Assembly: GCF_001612785.1 (NCBI RefSeq)
Contig: NZ_BDBC01000017.1
Location: forward strand, 245,486 to 309,485
Length of the DNA stretch: 64,000 nt
Source of the DNA: Nocardia beijingensis NBRC 16342
Lineage (GTDB): Bacteria > Actinomycetota > Actinomycetes > Mycobacteriales > Mycobacteriaceae
Reading direction: 5' to 3'
This document shows positions 45,346 through 54,217 of the stretch, one piece after another (the stretch's first letter is position 1; every line of letters starts with the position of its first letter). A model generated the notes under the pieces. The model did not search any database and had not been told where the DNA came from. It worked only from the letters and a program-made list of their open reading frames with translations. The translations under genes were made by a program, and so were the position numbers.

Positions 45346-46140
45346 TCAAGGACGGAACCAGCGTTCCAGGACGGTGGCGACGCCGTCGTCCAGGACGTGG
45401 CCGGTGACTTCGTCGGCGAGGTCGCGAACGTCCGCGGGCGCGTTCGCCATCGCGATCGAATGCGCTGCCCAGCGCAGCATTTCCCGATCGTTGTAGCCGT
45501 CGCCGATGGCCAGCGTCGCTTCGTCCGGGACGCCAAGGGCGATGCGCAGCTGTTCCAGCGCCCAGCCCTTCGATACGCCTTGGCGGGCAACGGTGAGCCA
45601 CGGTCCGAACTCGCCGTGCACCCAGCTCGCCCCCGGCACGTGCAGGGAGCGCAGCGCGAGCAGCATCTCTTCCAGCGAGCCGTCCGGCAGCCAGCCGTTC
45701 AGTCGCGGGGTCGGTTCGCTGCTCAACGCGTGGTGATCGACCAGAAGGTATTCGCCGAGCGAATATTCGCCCGGACTCGCTCCGGTGGCCCAGGTCCCGA
45801 TGCCGACCTTCTCCACGGCGAAGATCATCGCCGGGAACAGCGCGCGTAACGCGGTGATCGCGGGCGCGGGATCGAACGACTGGATCGCCACCGGTTCGCC
45901 CCTGGCCACATCGATGTGCACGGCGCCGTTCGAGCACAAGGCATGTCCCTCGCGCAGACCCAGTTCGGTGAGCACCGGGCGTGTGGTCAGCAGCGTGCGC
46001 CCCGTGGTCACCACGACATGCGCACCCGCCGCCACGGCCGCGCGCACCGCCGCGACCACCCGCGCACTGATCGGTGTTCCCGTATCCAGCAGCGTCCCAT
46101 CCACATCCAGCGCGATCAGCTGGGGACCCCCGGAGGCCAT
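45346..46140 (-). CDS. HAD-superfamily Cof-type phosphatase
   Basis: A 264-residue cytosolic phosphatase of HAD subfamily IIB. Motif I is LIALDVDGTLLDTG with both Asp, motif II TTGRT, motif III the conserved Lys in VSKGWALEQL, and motif IV IGDGYNDREML. The cap lies between residues 85 and 180. Cof-like enzymes act on sugar phosphates, FMN or phosphorylated vitamins; the substrate here is unknown. The ATG at 46140 is chosen because further upstream sequence loses the HAD pattern. The Hsp70-like gene ends 98 bases away on the same strand. Confidence 0.9.
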   Translation of the reverse strand: MASGGPQLIALDVDGTLLDTGTPISARVVAAVRAAVAAGAHVVVTTGRTLLTTRPVLTELGLREGHALCSNGAVHIDVARGEPVAIQSFDPAPAITALRALFPAMIFAVEKVGIGTWATGASPGEYSLGEYLLVDHHALSSEPTPRLNGWLPDGSLEEMLLALRSLHVPGASWVHGEFGPWLTVARQGVSKGWALEQLRIALGVPDEATLAIGDGYNDREMLRWAAHSIAMANAPADVRDLADEVTGHVLDDGVATVLERWFRP

Positions 46141-46237
46141 GGATCCATTGTGCCAAGGGGCCGCCGTGCCCGCCGTCGAATCCGCCGGGCCCGAATACGC
46201 ACCGGCGCCGGGCGATCCGCCGACCGGGCCTGCGCCG

Positions 46238-48436
46238 TTATCGACCGCGACCGCCGCCACCGGCGCCACCCGCGCCGCCCCTGGACGACCCGCCCGCCGA
46301 CGCCCCGCCGACCGAACCGGCCCGGCCCGGCGAGCCGCTGGACGACGAAGCGCCCGAGGAGTTTCCGCCCGCGTGACCGCCCGCCGACGACGCGCCCGGA
46401 CGCCCATTCGATGCCGAGCCGCCGGTCGCGGAATTGCCCGCCGACCCACCCGGCGACGAACCATGAGCCGACGAATCGCCTGCCGCCCCAGCCGAAGACG
46501 AACCATGCGCGGAGGAACCACTCTCCGACGACGAGTTACCAGCCGACCCGCCCGAGGACGACCCGTGCGTGGTGGAGTTCCCGGACGCGCCTCCCGACGA
46601 TCCACCGGCCGATCCGCCCGGCGATCCACCGGACGATCCGTGCGACGAGTCGGCAGACGATCCGTGCGCGGTGGAATCGTTCGCCGAACCACCGCTCGAC
46701 GCGCTGCCCTCGGAAGATGTTCCGCCGGTTGACGTCCCCTCGCCACCTCCGGACGACGAGTCCCCGGTGCTCGCCGCTCCGGAAGCGGACGAACTCGACG
46801 CATTGTGCTCACCCGACGCCGCGCCCGGTGAGCCGGACGTTCCGGTCGACGGACTTCCCGCGGAACTGCCCGGCGCGGTCCCACCCGGCTCCGCGGGCTT
46901 CGAACCGTTCTGTGGCGCGGGAATGGTCGGCTCCGGCGCCCCCACCGGCGGCGCGCCCGAGCCGGGAGCCGGTACCTGTCCCGGCGCGGGCGGCTGGCCT
47001 GGCAGACCCGGCCCGGGACCCTGACCAGGGTTCGGGGGTTGCCCGGGAGTGGGCTGCTGCGCGATATCGCCTGGCCCGGGAAGAACGACCGGACCGAACG
47101 GCAGTGGATTCACGAAGTAGGCGGGATCGCCGTAGCCTCGATAACGCACTCCCCCCGGGGCGCAGCAGTTTCTCGGGTCACGGTGGCTGCCGATCCGGGA
47201 TTCGGCCACCGACGGACCATAATCGGCGCTGCGCGGAGCCGGTGTGATGAATCGGGTATACGCGGAGGTCGGCTGGGACAGCAGCGAGGGCAGCGCCCGG
47301 CCGGATGCCCACAGGGCGGGCGCGGATATGCGCGACCAGGCCTCGGCGAGCTGCTCGCTTCCCACGTCGACCAGCAGACTGTCGGCCGGTGCGCCCAGTT
47401 CCGGAAGACGCTCGAGCATCGGCGCCAGCTCGGGCGCCGTGGGGCCGCCGAAGACCGTCACCGCCGACATGGCCACCGCGGAGACCACCGCGGCGCTGGA
47501 GAACACCGCGACACGCGGCGCGTTGGAGTGGCGGTCCGACGCGCCGAGCGCCATGGTGCGTGCCGCCATCAGGGCCGCGCCCGCGGCGATCGTCTGGCCC
47601 GGATCGGCCGAAATCAGCACGGGGCGACCGAGTTCGGCCAGCGTGCGCGCCACCTCCGCCGGTCGCGACGCACCGCCGACCACCAGCACGCGCCCGATGT
47701 CGGACAGGGTGATGCCCGCCTCCCGCACGCAGTCGCGGACCAGCTGGAGCGAGTCCTGCACATGCGCGGCGCGCAGCCCGTCGATGTCGACGATCGACGT
47801 CATCGGCAGTCCGGCGGACGCCACGTCCGGGGCGTACCTGGCGATCATCGACCCCAGCGGCCTGCCACCGAAATCGTGCGAGCGCACCGGCTTTCCGATC
47901 ATCGGATGGTCGTCCCAGTCCGGGCCGACGCGCACGATGCTCACGTCGAGGCTGGTGCCGCCGAGGTCGTAGACCAAGACGAACTCGGTCTCCAGCGGGC
48001 CGTGCTCGTGCTCGAGCCACTCCGCCGCCGCGACGGGCTCGGGCACCAGCAGCACGTCACCCGCCCCGGATAGGTCCAGCGCCTGGCGCAGCAACGCGAC
48101 CTGCTTGTCGGAATACACCGCCGGATAGGTGGTCACGACGCCTGCCTCGGCCGCGCCCGGCTCGGCCGCCCTGAGCTCCTTGACCACCGCGGCGACGAGA
48201 TTGGCCGGTGACCAGATGCGGCCGCCGACGATCACCGCGTCCGGATCCCGGCTCAGATCCGCGAAATCCGTGACCGCCATGTCGAATCGGGCGATCCCGC
48301 CCAGGCGCAGCCCACCCGCGCTGTCGAAGGTCACCGCGGTGCGGCGAGACCGCACGGCCGGTCGTGGCCGATCCGCGCTGACCGAAGCCGTCACGGAATT
48401 CACCGCACCGATGCTGAAACCCAGACCTGTAGTCAT
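46238..48436 (-). CDS. Hsp70-like ATPase with one membrane helix and Ser/Gly-rich extracytoplasmic tail
   Basis: A 732-residue protein. Residues 1-300 match the actin-like ATPase domain of Hsp70: GLGFSIGAVNS (phosphate 1, lacking the usual Asp), VYDLGGTSLDVSIV near 155-167 (phosphate 2), and LVVGGASRPAEV with SADPGQTIAAGAAL near 250-290 (adenosine). No DnaK substrate-binding domain follows. Instead there is one hydrophobic helix at about 309-330, a domain of about 110 residues, a Pro/Gly-rich stretch (440-520), and a tail of some 190 residues almost only Ser, Gly, Ala, with a few Asn, Asp and His. The Ser/Gly tail is probably outside the membrane. A shorter paralogue lies at 52524-53663. Confidence 0.85.
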   Translation of the reverse strand: MTTGLGFSIGAVNSVTASVSADRPRPAVRSRRTAVTFDSAGGLRLGGIARFDMAVTDFADLSRDPDAVIVGGRIWSPANLVAAVVKELRAAEPGAAEAGVVTTYPAVYSDKQVALLRQALDLSGAGDVLLVPEPVAAAEWLEHEHGPLETEFVLVYDLGGTSLDVSIVRVGPDWDDHPMIGKPVRSHDFGGRPLGSMIARYAPDVASAGLPMTSIVDIDGLRAAHVQDSLQLVRDCVREAGITLSDIGRVLVVGGASRPAEVARTLAELGRPVLISADPGQTIAAGAALMAARTMALGASDRHSNAPRVAVFSSAAVVSAVAMSAVTVFGGPTAPELAPMLERLPELGAPADSLLVDVGSEQLAEAWSRISAPALWASGRALPSLLSQPTSAYTRFITPAPRSADYGPSVAESRIGSHRDPRNCCAPGGVRYRGYGDPAYFVNPLPFGPVVLPGPGDIAQQPTPGQPPNPGQGPGPGLPGQPPAPGQVPAPGSGAPPVGAPEPTIPAPQNGSKPAEPGGTAPGSSAGSPSTGTSGSPGAASGEHNASSSSASGAASTGDSSSGGGEGTSTGGTSSEGSASSGGSANDSTAHGSSADSSHGSSGGSPGGSAGGSSGGASGNSTTHGSSSGGSAGNSSSESGSSAHGSSSAGAAGDSSAHGSSPGGSAGNSATGGSASNGRPGASSAGGHAGGNSSGASSSSGSPGRAGSVGGASAGGSSRGGAGGAGGGGRGR

Positions 48437-48941
48437 TCGCTATCCCGTCAACGCACCGTGACCACGTCCATCACATGGCGTTCCCCTGTGGCCGCGGTCG
48501 TCTTCCAAACAGCCACCACAGGTTAGCTGTTCCGCGTCCGCATGGATGCGCAATTGATATGGAATGTTCGATCGACCGCAATAGTCGTCCGAATTGCCAG
48601 GTAGATACGAGTCGATCGGTGCGTCCAGTCCACTCGACATCGCCAATTCCCCTGCGGAAGATACTTTTCCGCTACCACACAGCGATCTCGATACCGAGGG
48701 CGAAATCCGACCGACCGCCGGTTTGCACCCTCAGGAACACACCGCCCGACAGACACCTACCGGTAGGTAACCAGATCCTTGCTCCCACCGGCCATCTCGG
48801 CACATCCGCACCCCGCGCCATTCAATTGACACATCAACTAGACGTCCGATTCTCGCCAGCATCGTCGTTCGGGCCCGGCTTGACTCGACGGCGGGTCGCA
48901 TCACGGAGGTGTGATCGCGAGAGTGGAGAGGAAATCGAACG
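48437..48941. other. 505-base divergent promoter region
   Basis: This region between the Hsp70-like and SDR starts is less GC-rich than its surroundings. It contains one 14-bp palindrome (listed separately). No frame on either strand has a ribosome site with plausible protein composition. Confidence 0.5.
48755..48768. promoter_or_regulatory. perfect 14-bp palindrome upstream of SDR gene
   Basis: ACCTACCGGTAGGT is fully symmetric. It is of the size and style of TetR-family operators and lies 174 bases before the SDR start, in the SDR/Hsp70-like divergent region. No TetR gene is next to it. Confidence 0.5.
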
Positions 48942-49703
48942 ATGGCAACACGGTTCCCGGAGCAGGTCGTCTTGGTCACCGGCGCGACCTCGGGCGTGGG
49001 CAAGGCGGTCGCGCTGCGGGTCGCGAGCGAAGGCGCCGCGGTGGTGCTCGGCGCGCGCGGGAAGGATGCCGGTGCGCAGGTGGCCGACGACATCCGCGCG
49101 GCAGGCGGCCGCGCGCTGTTCGTGCCGACCGATGTCACGGTGGAGCAGGACGTGGCCCGGTTGACCGACGCCGCACTGTCCGAATTCGGCCGCTTGGACG
49201 CCGCGTTCAACAACGCGGGCGCGGTGCACGCCTTCGGCCCGGTCGCGGAGATCGACGAGGCGGGCTGGCGCGCCGATCTGGAGCTCAATCTCACCAGCGT
49301 GTTCTACGGTCTGCGGCATCAGGTTCCCGCGCTGGCGGCCTCCGGCGGCGGCGCGATCCTGAACAACGCGTCGAATCTCGGTGTGGTGGGGATGGGTTCG
49401 GTCGCGCCGTACGTGGCCGCCAAACACGGAGTGGTCGGCTTGACCCGCGCCGTGGCGCTGGAAGCCGCCGACCAGGGCGTACGAGTGAACGCTTTGGTGT
49501 CGGGCGCGGTCGACACCCCGGCGTTCCGCAACTCGATGGGCGCGACGCCCGAAGGAGAGGCCGCCATCGCGGCGCTGCACCCGCTCGGCCGCATCGCAGC
49601 GCCGGAGGAGATCGCCTCCTTCTGCGCCTATCTGCTCAGCAAGGAAGCGAGTTTCGTCACCGGCGCCGCGCTGGCCGTCGACGGCGGCTTCACCGCCCGC
49701 TGA
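48942..49703 (+). CDS. short-chain dehydrogenase/reductase
   Basis: A 253-residue classical SDR. Cofactor motif TGATSGVG (13-20), NNAG (90-93), N115, S144, Y157 and K161 in YVAAK give a complete catalytic tetrad. The C-terminal GAALAVDGGFTAR is typical. The residue after the second beta strand is GARG, so NADP(H) is somewhat more likely than NAD(H). Substrate unknown. It is convergent with the ferredoxin reductase, and a 14-bp-stem hairpin separates the two stops. Confidence 0.94.
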   Translation: MATRFPEQVVLVTGATSGVGKAVALRVASEGAAVVLGARGKDAGAQVADDIRAAGGRALFVPTDVTVEQDVARLTDAALSEFGRLDAAFNNAGAVHAFGPVAEIDEAGWRADLELNLTSVFYGLRHQVPALAASGGGAILNNASNLGVVGMGSVAPYVAAKHGVVGLTRAVALEAADQGVRVNALVSGAVDTPAFRNSMGATPEGEAAIAALHPLGRIAAPEEIASFCAYLLSKEASFVTGAALAVDGGFTAR

Positions 49704-49717
49704 GCCCGCAGACGGCA

Positions 49718-49751
49718 CCGCCTCGGGATACGGTGCGGTATCCCGAGGCGG
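49718..49751. terminator. bidirectional terminator hairpin
   Basis: A perfect 14-bp stem (CCGCCTCGGGATAC and complement) closes a six-base loop. It lies between the SDR stop at 49703 and the ferredoxin reductase stop at 49758, which converge. Confidence 0.85.
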
Positions 49752-49757
49752 GGTCGG

Positions 49758-51347
49758 TCATGCGCGCGCCAGCAAGCGGCTGACCTTGCCGGGGCGGGCT
49801 CGCACCGCTCCCCCGGCACGGACCGCGGGCTGCCGCGACCGCACCAGCCGGTCGAATTCCGCTGAGCTGCGGGTCGGCTCGGGCAGACGGCCCGCGTTGA
49901 AGTCCGCGGCCAGCTGCCGCACCGTCTCCTGCGCGCAGGACTTGTTGGTCCCGATGAATCCGGTGGGTCCACGCTTGATCCAGCCGGTCACGTAGGTGCC
50001 GGTGACCACGGGACCACCCGGGCTCTCCAGCACCACCCGGCCGTCCTCGTTCGGAATCACCGCGGCCTGCTCGTCGAACGGCAGGCCCGGCACCGCGACG
50101 CCGCGGTAGCCGACCGAGGTGAGCACCAGGCCCGCGTCGAGCCGATCGGTCTGCCCGGTGGAGACGGCGCGGACGCGGCCGTCCGGATCGGTGACCAGCT
50201 CGGTGCGATCGATTTCGACTCCGGTCACCCGGTCGGTGCCGAGGATCTCGGTGGGCGCGGCCAGATAGCGGAACACGATGCGTTTGCGCTCCCCCACCGG
50301 CCGGGTGCGCACGCTGTGCAGCAGCCGCAACTTCTGTTCGACATGGAACGGCAGTTCCGCGCCGAGTTCGGGCAGCTCGCCCTCGATCACGATGTCCACG
50401 TCGCACCCGAGCAGGCCGACGAATTCCGGCACGGTGAAGGCGGATTCCAGCGGACCGCGCCTGCCGAGCACGACCACCTCGTCGACCTTGCTCTCGCGCA
50501 GCGCCCGCAACGCGTACGGCGCGATGTCGGTGCCGGTCAGCGTCGCGGGGTCGCTGGTGAGCACGCGGGCGACGTCGAGCGCGACATTGCCGTTGCCGAC
50601 GATCACCGCGCGCCTACCGGAGAGATCGAAAGCGTGGTCGGCGTAGTCGGGATGGCCGTTGTACCAGGCGACGAAGTCGGTGGCCGACACGTTGCCGGAC
50701 AAACCCTCGCCCGGAACGCCGAGCTTGCGATCCGACGACGCCCCGACCGCGTAGATCACGGCGTGGAAGTGGTCGAGCAGTTCGGCGTGCGAAACATGCG
50801 CGCCCACCTCGACGTTCAAGTACGAACCGAATCCAGGCTGCGCCGAGATGACGTCGAACAGCTCGGCGACCTTGCGGGTCTTGTCGTGGTCCGGCGCGAC
50901 GCCGTGCCTGGCCAGCCCGTAGGGCACCGGCAGCCGGTCGAACACCGTCACCGACACCTCGGGCTGGGTCAGCAGTTCGTCGGCGGCGTACATCGCCGAC
51001 GGACCCGATCCGACGATCGCCACCCGCAGCGGCGTGCGCTCGGTGTGGATCCGTGCCGCGGGCACCGGTCGCGCCAGCAGGGGGCGCGGACGCGCCTGCC
51101 GGTAGAAATCGGCGTTGATCTCGATGAACGGCTTCTGCTCAGCGGTCAGCTTCTTCGATGACACGATGGCGTCGACCGGGCACGCGGTGGCGCAGGCGCC
51201 GCAGTCCACGCACGCCTGCGGGTCGACGTACAGCATCTCCGCGGTCCGGAAGTCCGGTTCGTCGGGCGTGGGATGGATGCAGTTGACCGGGCAGGCGTAG
51301 ACGCAGGACGCGTCGCTGCAACAGGATTGGGTGACGACGTACGGCAT
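49758..51347 (-). CDS. ferredoxin-NADP reductase with N-terminal ferredoxin domain (FprA/FprB-like)
   Basis: A 529-residue fusion. Residues 1-80 are a 7Fe/8Fe-type ferredoxin: C9, C15, C19 and C23 for the first cluster, then CVDCGACATACPVDAI for a [4Fe-4S] cluster. From residue 105 an adrenodoxin-reductase-like flavoenzyme follows: FAD motif VAIVGSGPSAMYAADELL, GLARHGVAPDH, NADP motif VIVGNGNVALDVARVL, and the C-terminal GWIKRGPTGFIGTNK. It moves electrons from NADPH through FAD and its own clusters. It lies 5 bases after the AurF-like oxygenase gene, for which it is the obvious electron donor. Confidence 0.94.
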   Translation of the reverse strand: MPYVVTQSCCSDASCVYACPVNCIHPTPDEPDFRTAEMLYVDPQACVDCGACATACPVDAIVSSKKLTAEQKPFIEINADFYRQARPRPLLARPVPAARIHTERTPLRVAIVGSGPSAMYAADELLTQPEVSVTVFDRLPVPYGLARHGVAPDHDKTRKVAELFDVISAQPGFGSYLNVEVGAHVSHAELLDHFHAVIYAVGASSDRKLGVPGEGLSGNVSATDFVAWYNGHPDYADHAFDLSGRRAVIVGNGNVALDVARVLTSDPATLTGTDIAPYALRALRESKVDEVVVLGRRGPLESAFTVPEFVGLLGCDVDIVIEGELPELGAELPFHVEQKLRLLHSVRTRPVGERKRIVFRYLAAPTEILGTDRVTGVEIDRTELVTDPDGRVRAVSTGQTDRLDAGLVLTSVGYRGVAVPGLPFDEQAAVIPNEDGRVVLESPGGPVVTGTYVTGWIKRGPTGFIGTNKSCAQETVRQLAADFNAGRLPEPTRSSAEFDRLVRSRQPAVRAGGAVRARPGKVSRLLARA

Positions 51348-51352
51348 GCGAC

Positions 51353-52369
51353 TCAGGCGACCTTGTTCGCGGCGCGCAGCGGCTCCGACCGGTAGCGCGT
51401 GCTCGGACCGTCGATGCCGAGCGCCTTCCACACCGCCTTGGCGACCGGGTTCATCAGCCCGATGTCCTTGGCCAGCGCGCGCACGTCGCAGAAGTAGTCG
51501 CTGAAGACCTGCTTGGCCTCCTTCGAGCCGTAGAAGAGCTCCTTGCGGACCTTCTCCGGAATGTCGAACTCGGCGAAGAACGAGCGCGGCGGGGTGACGA
51601 TCGCGCGGCCGAGGATCCACATCACGATCGGCATGGCCAGCGAGAGGATGAACTTCTGCGCCGGCTTCGCCTCCGGCACATGGTTCTTCAGGAACTCGTG
51701 CGCGAAGGAGATGTGCCGTGCCTCTTCGGCGACGTGGATGGCCATCACGCCGCGCATGATCGGGTGCACCTCTTCGCCCGAGCGCAGGATCTGCTTCTGG
51801 ATGTGGTCGATCGGCTCCTCACCGGCCAGCACGGCCATGAAGAACAGGTTCGGGAACCAGGCCGCCACGGGCGCGCCCAGGTACTTGAACTTGCTGACCA
51901 GCGGGCCCATGCCGGGTACGTCCAGCCCGATCCGGTTGACCATCTCCTGGAACATCAGGGTGTGGTTGTGCTCCTCGATCATCTCGTGGGAGCAGTACCG
52001 GAACTCCGGCGAACCGTTGGGCAGGCCGAAGTTGTGGATGACCATGCCGCTGATCAGGATCGACTCGAACTGCAGGCCGACCTTGGCGATGTTCGCCTGC
52101 CGGTACTTGCCGACCGCGATCTTCTGCTCGGTAGACAGCGCCTGATACCAGGGGTGGCGGGCCACGGTGTCGGCGGACACGGGCAGGATCCAGCGCTCCT
52201 CACCGGCGTCGGCGGCGAAGTCGGGATTGTCCCAGTCGATGTCCTCGAAGGGATCGAAATGCTTGTTCACCGATCCCTCGGAGAGCAGCAGCAGCTTCGC
52301 GGCGTACTCCTGCGCCTTCTCCAGATCGGTATCGACGGCTGGTGTCACGGCTGCGGACATCGTCGTCAC
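51353..52369 (-). CDS. AurF-like diiron oxygenase
   Basis: A 338-residue protein of the AurF (p-aminobenzoate N-oxygenase) family. Ligand motifs are visible: E in QFESILISG, EMIEEHNH near residue 135, and HVAEEARHISFAHEF near 220, together giving the Glu/His set for a diiron site. Expected activity is N-oxygenation or hydroxylation; the substrate is unknown. The start is GTG at 52369, or ATG at 52360. It forms a two-gene operon with the ferredoxin-NADP reductase. An inverted repeat lies 24 bases upstream. Confidence 0.9.
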   Translation of the reverse strand: MTTMSAAVTPAVDTDLEKAQEYAAKLLLLSEGSVNKHFDPFEDIDWDNPDFAADAGEERWILPVSADTVARHPWYQALSTEQKIAVGKYRQANIAKVGLQFESILISGMVIHNFGLPNGSPEFRYCSHEMIEEHNHTLMFQEMVNRIGLDVPGMGPLVSKFKYLGAPVAAWFPNLFFMAVLAGEEPIDHIQKQILRSGEEVHPIMRGVMAIHVAEEARHISFAHEFLKNHVPEAKPAQKFILSLAMPIVMWILGRAIVTPPRSFFAEFDIPEKVRKELFYGSKEAKQVFSDYFCDVRALAKDIGLMNPVAKAVWKALGIDGPSTRYRSEPLRAANKVA

Positions 52370-52392
52370 TGCCTCTCCTCGATGGAACCGTT

Positions 52393-52411
52393 TAACTGTA
52401 TCCCATAGTTA
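52393..52411. promoter_or_regulatory. imperfect inverted repeat upstream of the oxygenase operon
   Basis: TAACT and AGTTA arms frame nine bases. It is AT-rich against the GC-rich surroundings, 24 bases before the oxygenase start, and is a candidate operator. Confidence 0.4.
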
Positions 52412-52447
52412 CACCAACGGAGAGTCACGTCAACCCAGCAGTTGCTA

Positions 52448-52498
52448 GGGGCCGCCCGGCGATGCGCGCCCTCATCACGCGCATCGCCGGACGGCCCC
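52448..52498 (-). terminator. long terminator hairpin after the second Hsp70-like gene
   Basis: Two 21-base arms pair with one mismatch around a 9-base loop. On the minus strand it begins 25 bases after the stop of the Hsp70-like gene at 52524, so it should end that transcript before the oxygenase promoter. Confidence 0.85.
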
Positions 52499-52523
52499 TG
52501 TTCGTCGCGGCCCGTGCCGGGGT

Positions 52524-53663
52524 CTAACTCACCAGCACCCCGTCACCGACCGCCAGGATCGAGGTCCCGAAACCGAAGACCGCCGACATACTCGTCACGA
52601 CCATCACCCGGCTCAGCCTGCGCCTGGTCCGGCGCGACAGCATCAGTGCCCGCGTAGCGGCACGACGACGGAGGCGGCGGCGCCTGACCCGGCGCAGTTC
52701 GGCCGTCGCCTCCGCCGCGGCCGCCGCTCGCCGTCCGAGGATCGCGGCGCCGTCCGCGGTGGTCCGCTCGGGATCGGCGGCGACGATCACCGGCCTGGCC
52801 AGCTCCGCGGCCAGGACCTCGGCCACCTCCGCCGGTCGCGCCGCCCCGCCGACCACGAGGACGCGGTCGACATCTGCCATGGTGACGTCCGCGACCCGCA
52901 GACAGCGGTAGACGAGTTCGAGCGACTCCCGGACATGCTTGACGCGCAGTTCGCCCGCGATCGTGTCGGCGACCGACTCGGCGACCGAGGACGCGGACAG
53001 GCCGCCTCCGGCGCGCTCGGCGATCAACGCGCCGAACGCGCGTCCGCCGAATTCGGTGGAACGCAGCGAGACGCCGACGATCGGATTGCGCGGACAACCC
53101 GCGCCGACCCGGACCAAGGTGACGTCGAGACCGGCGCCGCCGAGGTCGTAGACGAGCGCGAGACCCGGCATGAGCGGACCGCGGTCGGCTTCCAGCCAGG
53201 CCGCCGCCGCGACGGGCTCGGCCACCAACTCCGCCTTCGTGAGGTCGACGGCGTCCAGCGCGGCACGCAACGCGTCCACCTGCTCGTCGGCGTAGCGGGC
53301 CGGATAGGTGACCGCGATGCCGAGCCCGCTTCCACCGCAGGGACGGTCCTGCCGCGCCTCGTCGATCAGGCACTTCGCCACCGTGGCGACGAGATCCGCA
53401 GGCGCGAGCGCGCGGTTGCCCACCCGCGCCCACGTGCTGGAACGCTGCGTGAGGTCGGCGAATTCGGTGACCGCGCGGCCGTGCCGTGGGATCATGCCGA
53501 CCCTGGCCACGCCGGTGCTGTCGAAGGTCAGCGTGGTGCGGCGCGTGATGGTCTGCGCCCGCTGCGTTTTGCGTCGCCCCGGCGGAGCCTTGGCCGAACC
53601 TTCCTCCGTGAGAACGGAAACCGTGTTCACCGTACCGATGCTCAACCCGAGACCAACCGCCAT
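52524..53663 (-). CDS. Hsp70-like ATPase with C-terminal membrane helix (short paralogue)
   Basis: A 379-residue paralogue of the 46238-48436 protein. The ATG at 53663 gives MAVGLGLSIGTVNTV, aligning with MTTGLGFSIGAVNSV of the larger one; the frame is open further upstream. Phosphate 2 is VYDLGGAGLDVTLV (171-184), in which the hydroxyl residue normally after DLGG is Ala. The adenosine region is LVVGGAARPAEV with AADPERTTADGAA (about 269-307). An Arg-rich segment (325-351) precedes a single C-terminal helix (352-373). No extracytoplasmic tail exists, so this version is a tail-anchored cytoplasmic ATPase-like domain. Confidence 0.82.
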   Translation of the reverse strand: MAVGLGLSIGTVNTVSVLTEEGSAKAPPGRRKTQRAQTITRRTTLTFDSTGVARVGMIPRHGRAVTEFADLTQRSSTWARVGNRALAPADLVATVAKCLIDEARQDRPCGGSGLGIAVTYPARYADEQVDALRAALDAVDLTKAELVAEPVAAAAWLEADRGPLMPGLALVYDLGGAGLDVTLVRVGAGCPRNPIVGVSLRSTEFGGRAFGALIAERAGGGLSASSVAESVADTIAGELRVKHVRESLELVYRCLRVADVTMADVDRVLVVGGAARPAEVAEVLAAELARPVIVAADPERTTADGAAILGRRAAAAAEATAELRRVRRRRLRRRAATRALMLSRRTRRRLSRVMVVTSMSAVFGFGTSILAVGDGVLVS

Positions 53664-54217
53664 CGCAATCCACCCGATCGCCGTGCCGATTTGCTTCGAA
53701 CGTCGTTTAGGCAACCACTCCGCGATCTTCGTGCCAAGCCCGGACAACCGATTGTCCGCAAGCCGCCTGTGCCACGCCGCACCGTTTCCCCGCGCCTCGA
53801 GGCCCTCACCTGGCCGACCAGCGTTACACATGCCGTCCAGTCGGATTTCCTTGCGACACGCGGGGATAGACCGTGCCCGGTGGATGTTTGCCGGATTCCG
53901 GCGACCTGTCCGCATTTCACCCTGCGACAGCACTCCATATGGGGAGACTCCCCTTGACGGCCCCGCACGGCTGGGTGCCGATGATTAGCCGAACGGCGAG
54001 GCCGCGGACCGGCGGCGAGCATGGACATCCGCACCGCCTGCCGGGTCCGCCTTCTGCCGTATCCACCGTCGCATCGTCGCGCGTGCGCCACGCCCGTCGG
54101 CAACCGGTCCGCAGTGCGGCGGGATGGCAGTAGCCACCGCCACGCGAGGGAGTGCGGCAAATTCTCAGCGCCGCACTGCGCGCGTCCATGGGGCAGGCGT
54201 TCGGCTCCCCGGATCCC
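53664..54217. other. 550-base region without a supported gene
   Basis: It lies between the Hsp70-like start and the cysA stop. Frames here are rich in Arg and Ser and look like shadows. The part nearest 53664 should contain the Hsp70-like promoter. Confidence 0.5.

Noticed and set aside
48523..48756. 77-codon minus-strand frame in the Hsp70-like/SDR gap.
   Set aside because: Arg- and Cys-rich random-looking composition; would sit across the divergent promoter region.
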